Below, in pieces: positions 7,297 to 17,031 of a DNA stretch of 64,000 bases. The translations under genes were made by a program, and so were the position numbers. The DNA is taken from the NCBI GenBank assembly GCA_963820375.1, contig CAWFZX010000022.1, positions 186,001 to 250,000 of the forward strand, given 5' to 3'. A model generated the notes under the pieces. The model saw only the letters and a list, made by a program, of their open reading frames with translations. It did no database searches and had not been told where the DNA came from. Each line of letters begins with the position of its first letter. Positions within the stretch are counted from its first letter, which is position 1. Origin of the DNA: AWTP1-13 sp963820375. Its GTDB lineage: Bacteria; Pseudomonadota; Alphaproteobacteria; Rhizobiales; Hyphomicrobiaceae.

Positions 7297-9891
7297 GTGC
7301 GCGCAAGGCAGCGTTCGAGGCGAGCAATGCGAGACATCAGGCCGCGATTGCGCACAGAACGGCGCGCGGCGTTTGCCGCCGCGTCGCCGCGCCTGCCGCC
7401 GCTGTTCCTCGACTGGTTTCGCCGTCGCGGCTGGCAACCCCGTACGCACCAGCTCGGACTGCTTGCGAACGTGGCCGAGCGGCGCTCGACGCTGTTGATT
7501 GCGCCAACTGGCGCCGGCAAGACGCTGGCCGGCTTCTTGCCGAGCCTTGTGGCATTGGCCGCTCGCGGGCGACAGCCGGGTAATCGCTCTATCCACACGC
7601 TTTATGTCTCGCCGCTGAAGGCGCTGACAACCGACATCGCCCGCAACCTGGTGGCGCCTTTAAGGGAAATGGATCTGCCGATCACCGTCGAGACCCGCAC
7701 CGGCGACACCTCGATTGCACGCAAGCAGCGCCAACGCCGTCGTCCGCCGGACTTGCTGTTGACGACACCCGAGCAGGTTGCGCTGCTGCTGTCGCATGCC
7801 GATGCCGCGGCGTTCCTCGCCGATTTGAAGGTCGTCATCCTCGACGAGTTACATGCACTCACCCCGAACAAGCGTGGCGACCTGATGGCGCTCGACCTCG
7901 CGCGCCTTGCGCGCATAGCGCCTGGGCACGTGCGCATCGGGCTGTCTGCAACCGTGGCGCGCCCCAGTGAGTTGCGGGCCTATCTGCTGCCACAGACCGA
8001 CGCAAAGACCATGCGTCTGGCGGATCTAATTCTCGCCCGCAGCGGCGCACCGCACGACATTGCAATGCTGCCAACCGATGCAGCCCTGCCATGGGCCGGT
8101 CACACTAGCCGCTACGCCGTACCCAATATTCTCGACGCCATCAGGGCCCACAAGCTGTCGTTGCTGTTCGTGAACACCCGCAGCCAAGCGGAGCTGCTGT
8201 TCCAGGAACTCTGGCGCTGTAACGATGACGACCTGCCAATAGCGCTGCATCACGGCTCCCTCGACGCGGCGCGGCGACGCAAGGTCGAAGCGGCCATGGC
8301 AGCAGGTAGGTTGCGCGCGGTGGTGTCGACCTCCACCCTCGATCTCGGTGTCGACTGGGGTAACGTCGACCTCGTCATCAATGTCGGTGCACCGAAGGGT
8401 GCAAGCCGATTGATGCAGCGCGTCGGCCGCGCCAATCACCGCCTGGAGGAGGCGTCGCGCGCCTTGCTGGTGCCGTCGAACCGCTTCGAGGTACTCGAGT
8501 GTCACGCCGCGATCGAAGCCGCGGCGGCAGGAGCACACGACGCCTTGTCGCATCGGTCAGGCGCGCTCGACGTGCTCGCGCAACACGTTTGGGGCATGGC
8601 CTGCAGCGGCCCAATTGAACCCGGCACGCTCTACCGGGAAGTGCGTAGCGCCGCACCGTACGCGAACTTGACGCGGCAAAGCTTCGACCGCGTCCTTGAC
8701 TTCGTTTCGACCGGCGGCTACGCGCTGCGTGCCTATGAGCGCTACGCCCGATTGCGGCCGACCGGCGAGGGCAGGCTGCGCCTTGCGCATCCAAGACTGG
8801 CCCAACACTATCGCATGAATGTCGGCACCATCGTCGAGGCGCCGATGATCAAGATCCGGCTGCTCGGGGGGCGCACCGGCAAGCGCAAGCCTAGCATGAG
8901 TGGGGCGCTGATCGGCGGGCGCGCACTGGGCGAGGTCGAGGAATATTTCATCGATCAGCTCAAGGTCGGCGATACCTTCGCCTTCGCTGGTGAGGTGCTG
9001 CGCTTCGCGGGACTCAAGGACACCGAGGCCCTTGTCACCCGGACGAGCGATCCCGAGCCGATGATCCCATCTTATGAGGGCGGCAAGTTCCCGCTCTCCA
9101 CGCATCTTGCCGACCGAGTCCGCGCCCTGTTGGCGGAACCGGCCGGCTGGCGTCAACTCCCCGAGGCGGTGCGGCAGTGGCTTTGCCTACAGCGGGAGCG
9201 GTCCTCCCTGCCGGCACCTGGCGAAGTTTTGATCGAAACCTTCGCGCGCGCACGCCGGCATTACCTGGTGGCCTATCCCTTCGAGGGCAGGCTGGCGCAT
9301 CAAACCCTCGGCATGCTGCTGACGAAGCGGCTCGACCGTGTCGGTGCCAAACCGCTGGGCTTTGTCGCCACCGACTATGCGCTGGCCATCTGGTGTTTGC
9401 GCGACGTGGCGGAATTGCAGCGGCAAGGCCAGCTCGATCTTGAGAACCTGTTCGCCGAGGACATGCTTGGCGACGATCTCGACGCCTGGCTGGCCGAATC
9501 GAACCTGATGAAGCGTACCTTCCGCATCAATGCCGTGATTGCCGGCCTGATCGAACGGCGCCATCCCGGCAAGGTCAAGAGCGGCCGCCAGGTCACCATC
9601 TCCTCGGACCTTATTTATGACGTGCTGCGCAAGCACGATCGCGGCCATATCCTACTCGAAGCCGCCTGGGCGGATGCGGCAGCGGGCTTATTGGATATCC
9701 AACGGCTCGGCGACTTTTTGCGGCGAATCAAGGGACGCATCCGCTACAAGGCCCTAAGCCACGTGTCACCGCTGGCCGTGCCGGTGCTGCTGCAGATCGG
9801 CCAGGAACTGGTCAACGCCAGGGCGGCGGCAGAGGGCATCTTGCGCGAGGCAGCCGACGAGCTTGTGCGCGAGGCGATGGCAAGGGGGTAA
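7297..9891 (+). CDS. Ligase-associated DNA damage response DEXH-box helicase (Lhr-like)
   Basis: A superfamily 2 helicase of 864 residues in the Lhr-related, DNA-ligase-associated group, thought to act in DNA repair with a ligase, an exonuclease and PdeM. Motif I is APTGAGKTLAGF (near residue 70), the DEXH box is VVILDELHAL (near 182), motif III is LSATVARP and motif VI is QRVGRANHR. The long C-terminal half is the Lhr-type core and DUF4910-like region. The start at 7297 is tentative; an ATG at 7327 (MRDIRPRLRTERR) is also possible. The gene is followed after three bases by pdeM, so the two form an operon. The ligase and exonuclease usually found with them are not in this window. Confidence 0.88.
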   Translation: MRARQRSRRAMRDIRPRLRTERRAAFAAASPRLPPLFLDWFRRRGWQPRTHQLGLLANVAERRSTLLIAPTGAGKTLAGFLPSLVALAARGRQPGNRSIHTLYVSPLKALTTDIARNLVAPLREMDLPITVETRTGDTSIARKQRQRRRPPDLLLTTPEQVALLLSHADAAAFLADLKVVILDELHALTPNKRGDLMALDLARLARIAPGHVRIGLSATVARPSELRAYLLPQTDAKTMRLADLILARSGAPHDIAMLPTDAALPWAGHTSRYAVPNILDAIRAHKLSLLFVNTRSQAELLFQELWRCNDDDLPIALHHGSLDAARRRKVEAAMAAGRLRAVVSTSTLDLGVDWGNVDLVINVGAPKGASRLMQRVGRANHRLEEASRALLVPSNRFEVLECHAAIEAAAAGAHDALSHRSGALDVLAQHVWGMACSGPIEPGTLYREVRSAAPYANLTRQSFDRVLDFVSTGGYALRAYERYARLRPTGEGRLRLAHPRLAQHYRMNVGTIVEAPMIKIRLLGGRTGKRKPSMSGALIGGRALGEVEEYFIDQLKVGDTFAFAGEVLRFAGLKDTEALVTRTSDPEPMIPSYEGGKFPLSTHLADRVRALLAEPAGWRQLPEAVRQWLCLQRERSSLPAPGEVLIETFARARRHYLVAYPFEGRLAHQTLGMLLTKRLDRVGAKPLGFVATDYALAIWCLRDVAELQRQGQLDLENLFAEDMLGDDLDAWLAESNLMKRTFRINAVIAGLIERRHPGKVKSGRQVTISSDLIYDVLRKHDRGHILLEAAWADAAAGLLDIQRLGDFLRRIKGRIRYKALSHVSPLAVPVLLQIGQELVNARAAAEGILREAADELVREAMARG

Positions 9892-9894
9892 TGC

Positions 9895-10620
9895 ATGCTC
9901 GAACTGAAGTCCGAACGTCTGAACCTCTTGCCCGACAAGGCAGGCCAGCCGATCTCGATTTGTGGTAAGTCACTGATCGCCGACAGCCTGGGCGCGATTT
10001 ACTGGCCAGCCGAGCAGACCCTATTGGTCGCGGACCTGCATCTAGAGAAAGCCTCGGCGTATGCCGGGACGGGTGCGCTCCTGCCTCCATACGACACGCG
10101 CGAGACGCTGATCCGGCTGGCCGAGACCATCGACCGCTATGCGCCGCGCTGCGTCATTGCCCTGGGCGACAGTTTCCACGATGCAGATGCCGCCCAGCGC
10201 ATCAACGCTGAAGATCTCGAACGGCTCGACATTCTGCAGGAGGATCGGGAGTGGATTTGGCTCAGCGGCAATCATGATGCCAGCATCGCAGCAAGGTTCG
10301 GCGGTCGCGTCGCGGCTGTGATCAAGCTCGCGGGCATTACCCTACGGCACCAGCCTGTCGCTGGCTGCGCCACACATGAGATCGCCGGCCACATGCATCC
10401 CGCCGCCAGGCTCTCGCTCTATGGCACCTCCATTCGCCGCCCATGCTTCGTTGCTAACAACCGGCGGCTTATCATGCCGGCGTTCGGCGCATTCACCGGC
10501 GGCCTCAACGTGTTGGATGATGCCTTTCTGCCGCTGTTCGGCAATGGTGGCATGGCCGTGTGGATGCTAGGACAAGACGGTCTTTATGCCGTCGCCACCC
10601 GCCTGCTCAGCCGAGATTAA
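9895..10620 (+). CDS. pdeM: Ligase-associated DNA damage response endonuclease PdeM
   Basis: A calcineurin-like metallophosphoesterase of 241 residues. The metal-binding motifs are visible: LLVADLHLEKAS, IALGDSFHDADA, LSGNHDAS and CATHEIAGHMHPAA, all in the right order for the family. It acts on DNA ends as the nuclease partner of the preceding helicase. The ATG at 9895 lies three bases after the helicase stop, so the genes are co-transcribed. The gene is convergent with spoVR, with only 14 bases between the two stops. Length and motifs are complete. Confidence 0.88.
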   Translation: MLELKSERLNLLPDKAGQPISICGKSLIADSLGAIYWPAEQTLLVADLHLEKASAYAGTGALLPPYDTRETLIRLAETIDRYAPRCVIALGDSFHDADAAQRINAEDLERLDILQEDREWIWLSGNHDASIAARFGGRVAAVIKLAGITLRHQPVAGCATHEIAGHMHPAARLSLYGTSIRRPCFVANNRRLIMPAFGAFTGGLNVLDDAFLPLFGNGGMAVWMLGQDGLYAVATRLLSRD

Positions 10621-10634
10621 GCGGGCCGCGCCGG

Positions 10635-12191
10635 CTACGGCATCGGCAGAGCCTCGTGCTCCTTCAAGATGCGCCCGTCGTCGCTTTCGATCAGCTTCAC
10701 CCGATAGCCCCAGAGTTGGGCCAGATACTGCAGGGTGCGTTCCGCCTCGGCCTTGTCGAGCAGGATGCCTTTGCGCACATGATGGGTCAGTACCAGCCGC
10801 CGACTTCCGGACAGGTCGGCATCGGTTACCTGCAGATCGGGGTCCTGGACGGCAACGTCGTATTGTCGCGCCAAGCGTCGCCGTATGTCCTTGTAGCCCT
10901 GCTCGTCATGAATGGCCGCCACGCGCATGGCTGCATCCTTGGCGTCGTCACTGACAGCAAACAAACGGAAGTCGCGCATCAGCTTGGGGCTCAAATACTG
11001 CAGGATGAAGCTTTCGTCCCGGAACTCTGCCCACGCTTGCCGCAAGGTGCCGAGCGCATCGCCGCAGCCAGCGAAATCCGGAAACCAGGCTCGGTCTTCG
11101 TCACTCGGCTCGAGGCAAATGCGCTTGATGTCGCACATCATGGCAAAACCGAGGGCATAGGGATTGAACCCCCCAAAGCGACGATCATTGAAGGACGGCT
11201 GATAGATGACGGAGGAATGCGAGTGCAGGAACTCAAGCATGGTGCCGTCGGTCAGCAGGCCGCGGTCGTACAGCCGGTTGATGATCTCATAGTGGACGAA
11301 GGTGGCGCATCCCTCGTTCATCATCTTGGTTTGCCGCTGTGGATAGAAATATTGTGAAAGCAGGCGCACAATGCGCAACAGTTCAGCCTGCCAATCCTCA
11401 AGCTTGGGCGCATGCTTCTCCAGAAAATACAGCAGGTTTTCCTCGGGCAAGCCGAGCCGACGCTGCTCGTTCACTGATGCCGATGACTCCGATACGTTCT
11501 CACGCACGATCTCGGGCAGGGTGCGATAGATATCATCGTAAGTCGCCTCCTCGTAGGCCCGCCGCCGCTCTGCCTTCTCCCGCTCGCGTTTAGCCACATC
11601 GCGCGGCCTGGTCCTGAAATCTCGGCTCACGCCGTGGTTCATCAGCGCGTGCGCCGCATCGAGCACGCTTTCAACCGCATCCTGGCCATGCCGCTCCTCG
11701 CATTCGGCAACATAGCGCTTGGCAAACTCCAAGTAGTCGATGATATGGTCGGGCTGCGTCCACAGCCGGAATTGGTAATTGTTCTTGAAAAAATGGTTGT
11801 GGCCGTACGCGGCATGGGCCAAGACCAGGGCCTGCATCGTCATGGAATTCTCCTCCATGATGTAGTTGATGCAGGGATCGGAATTGATGACCAGCTCGTA
11901 GGCAAGGCTGCGCATGCCCCGCTTATAGAAGGCCTCGTCGTGGGCGAAGCGCTTGCCAAACGACCAATGCCTGTACATGAGCGGCATGCCGATCGAGGAG
12001 TAAGCATCGAGCATCTGCTCGGCCGTAATCACCTCGATCTGATTGGGGTAGATGTCGAGCCCGAGCTCACCCAGGGCAACCTCGCCCATCGTGTCGTAGG
12101 TCTTGCGGATCAGGTCGAAGTTCCATTCCGACCCGTCGAACAGGGGCCGCACGCGGCTCTTGCGTCGTGGAGGCAGCTTGGTGTCGGTCAA
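10635..12191 (-). CDS. SpoVR family protein (YcgB-like)
   Basis: A cytoplasmic protein of 518 residues in the SpoVR/YcgB family. It starts MTDTKLPPRRKSR, and contains the conserved blocks WSFGKRFAHDEAFYKRGMRS, LAYELVINSDPCINYIMEEN and FFKNNYQFRLWTQPDHII. The biochemical role is unknown; in enterobacteria ycgB, yeaH and yeaG are RpoS-linked stress genes, and in Bacillus SpoVR affects spore cortex. It is the last gene of the prkA-yeaH-spoVR group, 11 bases after yeaH. Such three-gene clusters are widespread in proteobacteria and probably act with the PrkA kinase. Confidence 0.93.
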   Translation of the reverse strand: MTDTKLPPRRKSRVRPLFDGSEWNFDLIRKTYDTMGEVALGELGLDIYPNQIEVITAEQMLDAYSSIGMPLMYRHWSFGKRFAHDEAFYKRGMRSLAYELVINSDPCINYIMEENSMTMQALVLAHAAYGHNHFFKNNYQFRLWTQPDHIIDYLEFAKRYVAECEERHGQDAVESVLDAAHALMNHGVSRDFRTRPRDVAKREREKAERRRAYEEATYDDIYRTLPEIVRENVSESSASVNEQRRLGLPEENLLYFLEKHAPKLEDWQAELLRIVRLLSQYFYPQRQTKMMNEGCATFVHYEIINRLYDRGLLTDGTMLEFLHSHSSVIYQPSFNDRRFGGFNPYALGFAMMCDIKRICLEPSDEDRAWFPDFAGCGDALGTLRQAWAEFRDESFILQYLSPKLMRDFRLFAVSDDAKDAAMRVAAIHDEQGYKDIRRRLARQYDVAVQDPDLQVTDADLSGSRRLVLTHHVRKGILLDKAEAERTLQYLAQLWGYRVKLIESDDGRILKEHEALPMP

Positions 12192-12202
12192 GAGCCAGCT
12201 CC

Positions 12203-13489
12203 TCAGGTGGTGACAGCGTTTGCGGAAAACAACTCATGGAAGACGGGAAAAATGTCTTCCGGAGAGGCGACGCGGCGCATGGCGAAATTCTTTCGTGTCC
12301 GGACGATTTCCGCGTAGCCGTGCCAGACCGGTGTCTCAACCGAGTCGTTGAAGCGTTCGCCGTGGGTCGTCTCGATGTAGGCGAAATACTGGCAGATCGG
12401 CAAGACTTCCTTGCTCAGCAGCTCGAGCGAGCGCGGCATATCGTCGTGGAAGTTGTCGCCATCGGAGGCCTGCGCCGCATAGATGTTCCAATCGGCTGGC
12501 GAATAGCGGTCGCGCACGACTTTCAACATCTCGTCGAGTGCGGTGGAGATGACCGTACCACCGGTTTCGGTGCCCCGAAAGAACGTCTCCTCGTCGACTT
12601 CCGAAGCCGTGCTGGTGTGCCGAATGAACACCAGATGCACTTCCCGATAGTAGCGCGACAGAAACACATGCAGCAGCATGAAAAAGCGCTTGGCCAGGTC
12701 CTTTAGCGGTTCGGTCATCGACGCGGACGCATCCATCAGGCAGAACATCACGGCCTGTGTCGTCGGTTTTGGCACGCGCTCGAAGCGGCTGTACTGCAGA
12801 TCCAGGGGATCGATATAGGCAATCGTGCGCCGCAAACGCTGCTTGTGCTCGATCTTGGTGCGCAGGGCCGATACCTTGGCCTCATCAGGCGGCACTTCCT
12901 CCTCAGCCGTCCGCAGCTCCGCCTCCAGCGCCTCGATATCCGATAGGCTTGGTCGGTGCAGGGCCAGGCGCCGACCAAGGCTTTTGCGCATGGTGCGGGT
13001 GCGGCTGAGCCGGGCCGGCGGCCCGTCGCTGGTAAAGCCCGCGCGCACGAACTTAGGCGCCTTCAGGTCCTTGAGTTTGACCTTGATCAGGTTGGGAAGC
13101 TTGAGGTCGTCGAAGAACAGATCGAGGAATTCCTCCTTCGTCAGAGTAAAGGTGAACTCGTCCTGACCTTCGCCATCCGGACTGCCTTGGTTGCCCCGCC
13201 CACCGCCCCCGCCTTGCGGCTTCGGGATCTGATCGCCGACCCTGTACTCCTCGTTGCCGGGCAAGACGTAGTCGCGAGCGCCGGTCGTGCGGCCCAGCGA
13301 AAAATTGGGCTCGCGCAAACTCTTGGAGCGGATGGTGACCTTCTCGGCCCCCTCGGCTTCCGAGACCTTGCGGGATTTCAGGGAATCTCTAATGGCCTCG
13401 CGAATCTCTGCCTTGGCTCGGCGCAGAAAACGCTGGCGATTGCCAAGGCTCTTGGACTTCGGATTGAGGCGGCGATCGACGATCTGCAT
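12203..13489 (-). CDS. yeaH: YeaH/YhbH family protein (DUF444)
   Basis: A 428-residue DUF444 protein. I place the start at the ATG at 13489 (MQIVDRRLNPKSKSLGNRQR), the usual N-terminus of the family; a longer frame to 13564 adds 25 unrelated residues. A glycine-rich linker (PKPQGGGGGRGNQGS) near residue 110 is typical. The C-terminal half has a von Willebrand A-like fold with FCLMDASASM as the metal-site motif. The protein is thought to be a partner or substrate of the PrkA/YeaG kinase. It lies between prkA and spoVR in one operon, with short gaps (119 bases to prkA, 11 to spoVR). Confidence 0.92.
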   Translation of the reverse strand: MQIVDRRLNPKSKSLGNRQRFLRRAKAEIREAIRDSLKSRKVSEAEGAEKVTIRSKSLREPNFSLGRTTGARDYVLPGNEEYRVGDQIPKPQGGGGGRGNQGSPDGEGQDEFTFTLTKEEFLDLFFDDLKLPNLIKVKLKDLKAPKFVRAGFTSDGPPARLSRTRTMRKSLGRRLALHRPSLSDIEALEAELRTAEEEVPPDEAKVSALRTKIEHKQRLRRTIAYIDPLDLQYSRFERVPKPTTQAVMFCLMDASASMTEPLKDLAKRFFMLLHVFLSRYYREVHLVFIRHTSTASEVDEETFFRGTETGGTVISTALDEMLKVVRDRYSPADWNIYAAQASDGDNFHDDMPRSLELLSKEVLPICQYFAYIETTHGERFNDSVETPVWHGYAEIVRTRKNFAMRRVASPEDIFPVFHELFSANAVTT

Positions 13490-13608
13490 GAGTTTCCTAA
13501 CCACTGCAGCCCAAGTCGAGTATGCGGCAATCAGCGCGGATCGCAAGGGCCGCCCAGCGGGCAACCGGCGCTAAACCTGAGGTCATCGCCGGGTCGTCGG
13601 GCTGCTGG

Positions 13609-15555
13609 TCAGCTCGATTTCTTCACCCGCATATACCATTCGACCAGGCGCCGCACTTGGCGAGGCGTATAGCCGCGCTCGACCATGCGTTGCACGAATT
13701 CCTCGTGCTTCTTTTCGGTCTCGCTGTCCTGCTTCTTGCCAAAACTGATCACAGGCAGCAGGTCTTCGACTTGACTGAACATCCGCCGCTCGATCACTTC
13801 GCGGATCTTTTCATAGCTGGTCCAACTGGGATTCTTGCCGCCGTTCTTGGAGCGGGCGCGCAAAGAGAATTTGACCACCTCGAAGCGGAAGTCCTTCGGA
13901 TTGGCAATGCCTGCCGGCTTTTCGATCTTGGAAAGCTCCTGCTCCAGCACCTGGCGGCTCATCAACTGCCCGGTGTCAGGATCCTTAAAGTCATGGTCCT
14001 CGATCCAAGCATCGGCGTATGCCACATAGCGGTCGAACAGGTTCTGGCCGAAATCGTTATAGGATTCCAGGTAGGCCTTCTGGATCTCATTGCCGATGAA
14101 TTCGGCATAACGCGGGGACAGTTCCTCCTTGAGGAACTCTAGCCAGCGCGCTTCCGTCTCCTCGGGCAGCTGCTCGCGGCGGACGGCTTGTTCGATGACG
14201 TAGAGCAGGTGCACCGGATCGGCTGCCACCTCGTGCGTGTCAAAATTGAAGGTTTCCGAAAGGATCTTGTAGGCGAACCGGGTTGAGCCGCCGTCCATGC
14301 CCTCCGTGACGCCGGCGGCGTCGCGATATTCCTGGATGGTCTTGGCGTGCGGATCGGTGTCCTTCAGGCTCTCGCCGTCGTATACGCGCATCTTCGAATA
14401 CAGCGATGAGTTTTCATGCGCTTTGAGGCGCGTCAGCACAGAGAAGCGCGCCAGCATGTCGAGCGTCCCTGGCGCGATATCAGCATCCTTGAGTTCGCTG
14501 GATGCGAGCAGCTTCTCGTAGATCTTCTTCTCCTCCGCGACACGCAGGCAATAGGGCACCTTGATGACGCTGATGCGGTCGAGAAATGCCTCGTTGTTCT
14601 TGTTGGCACGGAAGGATTGCCACTCGCTTTCATTGGAGTGGGCGATGATCAGGCCCTGATAGGGCATGGCGCCGACGTTCTCGGTACCGACGTAGGTGCG
14701 ATCTTGCGTCGCCGTCAGCAACGGGTGCAGCATCTTGAGGGGCGCCTTGAACATCTCCACGAATTCGAGCACGCCCTGCGTGGTGCGGTTCAACCCGCCC
14801 GAATAGGAGTACGCATCGGCATCGTTCTGTCCGAAGTGCTCGAGCTTGCGGATGTCGACCTTGCCGACCAGGGAGGAGATGTCTTGATTGTTCTCATCAC
14901 CGGGCTCGGTCTTGGCAACGCAGATCTGCCGCAGCTTGGAAGGATGCAGCTTGATGACGGAGAACTTGGAAATGTCGCCGCCGAACTCGTCGAGCCGCTT
15001 CACCGCCCAAGGCGACATGTTGCCCATCAGGATGCGCCGAGGAATGCCGTAGCGATCCTCCAACATCGCCCCCATCGAGATCGGATCAAACAGCCCAAGC
15101 GGACTTTCGAAAATCGGGCTAATGCCGTCGTTGGTGGCAAGCACGTAGACGGGACACTTTTCCATCAGGTCCTTGAGCCGATCCGCCAGCGAGGACTTAC
15201 CGCCGCCGACCGGGCCCAACAGGTACAGGATCTGCTTTTTTTCCTCGAGCCCTTGCGCGGCATGACGGAAGAAGCCGACGATGCGCTCTATCGTCTCTTC
15301 AAGACCGTAAAAATCACTGAATGCGGGGAACACCTTCAGCGTCCGGTTCATGAAGATGCGGCCGAGCCGCGCGTCCTTGGCGCTATCCACCAGCTCGGGC
15401 TCACCGATAGCGGCAATCATGCGCTCTGCCGTTCCGGCATACATCGACGGATCGGTTCGGCAGGCCTCTAGATATTCCCTTAGCGACAGGCGGTGCTGCC
15501 TCTGGCTCTCGTATGCCTGAGCATAGAGGTCGAAGATGCTATCCTTTGTCGTCAT
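13609..15555 (-). CDS. prkA: PrkA family serine protein kinase (YeaG-like)
   Basis: A 648-residue AAA-type ATPase and serine kinase of the PrkA/YeaG family, active in the cytoplasm in stress and nutrient responses. It starts MTTKDSIFDLYAQAYESQRQ. The Walker A motif GPVGGGKSSLADRL is near residue 113, and IAHSNESEWQSF and FLDRISVIKVPYCLRV follow as in other PrkA proteins. It heads the prkA-yeaH-spoVR group, so the promoter should lie in 15556-15940. The length is normal for the family. An antisense frame of 351 codons covers much of it, but that frame is a codon-bias artefact. Confidence 0.95.
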   Translation of the reverse strand: MTTKDSIFDLYAQAYESQRQHRLSLREYLEACRTDPSMYAGTAERMIAAIGEPELVDSAKDARLGRIFMNRTLKVFPAFSDFYGLEETIERIVGFFRHAAQGLEEKKQILYLLGPVGGGKSSLADRLKDLMEKCPVYVLATNDGISPIFESPLGLFDPISMGAMLEDRYGIPRRILMGNMSPWAVKRLDEFGGDISKFSVIKLHPSKLRQICVAKTEPGDENNQDISSLVGKVDIRKLEHFGQNDADAYSYSGGLNRTTQGVLEFVEMFKAPLKMLHPLLTATQDRTYVGTENVGAMPYQGLIIAHSNESEWQSFRANKNNEAFLDRISVIKVPYCLRVAEEKKIYEKLLASSELKDADIAPGTLDMLARFSVLTRLKAHENSSLYSKMRVYDGESLKDTDPHAKTIQEYRDAAGVTEGMDGGSTRFAYKILSETFNFDTHEVAADPVHLLYVIEQAVRREQLPEETEARWLEFLKEELSPRYAEFIGNEIQKAYLESYNDFGQNLFDRYVAYADAWIEDHDFKDPDTGQLMSRQVLEQELSKIEKPAGIANPKDFRFEVVKFSLRARSKNGGKNPSWTSYEKIREVIERRMFSQVEDLLPVISFGKKQDSETEKKHEEFVQRMVERGYTPRQVRRLVEWYMRVKKSS

Positions 15556-15940
15556 CTTTCATCGCCTCTGCAGTCGGCGCATTTGTACCGAGATTAAACC
15601 AAAAAAGTGAGGCGGGGGTAGGCACCTAACACTTTGCTCACCCGGCGTTGCCGGATCGCGCCACAGCGCTGCCCGCTTCGCCACAGTGGGCGCTGAAAAG
15701 ATGGGGATTGTTCGCCGTTCAGGCAATCGTCTTTCTCAAGCAGATCCAAGGCACGCACACAAGCGTACACGTAAGAGAGACGAGCCGAGGCCCCGGGCCC
15801 CGCCTTGATCCACCATGCTCTCTTGGCAAGGATATTTCCACAGCCGGCGCAGCGCATGGTGAAGGCCGAGCCACTTTCGGGCTTGCGCGCGGCCCCGAAT
15901 CGCTGTGGCGCTGCCTCTATCAACGGCAAGTGAAGGAGGT
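15556..15940. other. Intergenic region upstream of prkA
   Basis: This 385-base stretch lies between the prkA start and the hisF stop, both on the minus strand. It probably contains the promoter of the stress operon. An open frame of 111 codons exists on the minus strand, but it has no recognisable protein features and no good ribosome site. No RNA gene or clear repeat was seen. Confidence 0.4.
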
Positions 15941-16723
15941 TTATGCGATGGCGTCAAGGCGCATGGCAATGCCCGCCGCCGCCATGTGCCGCTTGGCCTG
16001 CTCGATTGTGAACGTTCCGTAATGGAAAATCGAGGCGGCCAGTACGGCGCTTGCATGACCACGCTGAACCCCCTCGACGAGATGATCGAGTGTGCCGACG
16101 CCCCCGGAGGCGATGACCGGTACAGGCACCGCATCAGCGATGGCCCGCGTGAGGGGGAGGTCGAAGCCGGCTTTGGTGCCATCGCGATCCATCGAGGTGA
16201 GTAAGATTTCACCGGCGCCCAGCGCGACGACCTCCCGGGCATAGGCAACGGCATCGAGCCCGGTCGGGTTCCGGCCCCCATGCGTGAATATCTCCCAGCG
16301 CGGCGTCTCCCGCGGCTGTGAGACCAGCTTGGCGTCGATGGCAACCACAATGCACTGCGCGCCGAACTTATCGGCGCTTTCAGCGACCAGCTGGCGGCGC
16401 TGGACGGCCGCGGTGTTGATGGAGACCTTGTCGGCGCCGGCCCTGAGCAGTTTACGAATATCCGCACTGGTGCGGACGCCGCCACCAACCGTGAGCGGCA
16501 TGAAGCAGCGCGAAGCTGTCCGCTCGACGATATCGACGATGGTGTCTCGATGTTCGTGGCTTGCGGCGATATCGAGGAAGCACAACTCGTCCGCTCCGGC
16601 CGCATCGTAGGCGGCAGCGGCCTCCACGGGATCACCCGCATCCTTGAGATCGACGAAATTGACGCCCTTGACGACGCGCCCATCCTTAACGTCGAGGCAG
16701 GGAATGATGCGGATCTTGAGCAT
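15941..16723 (-). CDS. hisF: Imidazole glycerol phosphate synthase subunit HisF
   Basis: HisF is the cyclase subunit of IGP synthase. It uses ammonia from HisH and PRFAR to make imidazole glycerol phosphate and AICAR in histidine biosynthesis. The 260-residue (beta/alpha)8 barrel starts at the ATG at 16723 (MLKIRIIPCLDVKDGRVVKG). Catalytic aspartates are in CLDVKDG (Asp11-like) and LTSMDRDGTKAG (Asp130-like), and phosphate-binding loops occur at VGGGVRT and VIASGGVG. A longer frame to 17035 adds 104 residues unrelated to the family, so it was not used. The gene is downstream of hisA with a 308-base gap; hisH is not in the window. Confidence 0.96.
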   Translation of the reverse strand: MLKIRIIPCLDVKDGRVVKGVNFVDLKDAGDPVEAAAAYDAAGADELCFLDIAASHEHRDTIVDIVERTASRCFMPLTVGGGVRTSADIRKLLRAGADKVSINTAAVQRRQLVAESADKFGAQCIVVAIDAKLVSQPRETPRWEIFTHGGRNPTGLDAVAYAREVVALGAGEILLTSMDRDGTKAGFDLPLTRAIADAVPVPVIASGGVGTLDHLVEGVQRGHASAVLAASIFHYGTFTIEQAKRHMAAAGIAMRLDAIA

Positions 16724-17031
16724 GGCCAGGTTCTTGCGATGGGCGGGGGTTGCGCGCAACAAAAAAGACCAGCATGGCCGCAGGGGCACGCGGCCGATGC
16801 CTGCCGCGGGGGCACATTGTGGCCGCACTGCTCGGCGGCGGTATGGTAGGGGAACTCGATGAGGGGCGTTTCCTAGAGCACAAACCCGCTGATGCGTCGG
16901 CTCTTCGGTTGCGGCGAGGCGCTTGGGCCGTCGGCGCTGCCGGGCCCGGTGTGGCCGACCGTAGGCGCGGCTGCTGAAACGGCCAGAACACGCGCTTGGC
17001 CAGCCGAGGCCAGGAGATCGCGCAGGCCACC
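16724..17031. other. Gap between hisA and hisF, nothing recognised
   Basis: This 308-base stretch separates the hisA stop from the hisF start. Open frames cross it on both strands, but none shows a known domain, a convincing start or a normal composition. It may hold a promoter for hisF or be a decayed gene. No terminator-like hairpin with a U-run was seen. Confidence 0.35.

Noticed and set aside
14416..15471. Open frame of 351 codons on the plus strand
   Set aside because: It is antisense to prkA, which has clear motifs; the frame is open only because of codon bias in GC-rich DNA.
15594..15929. 111-codon frame on the minus strand upstream of prkA
   Set aside because: It has one CxxC pair but no clear ribosome site and no known domain, and it fills the probable promoter region.
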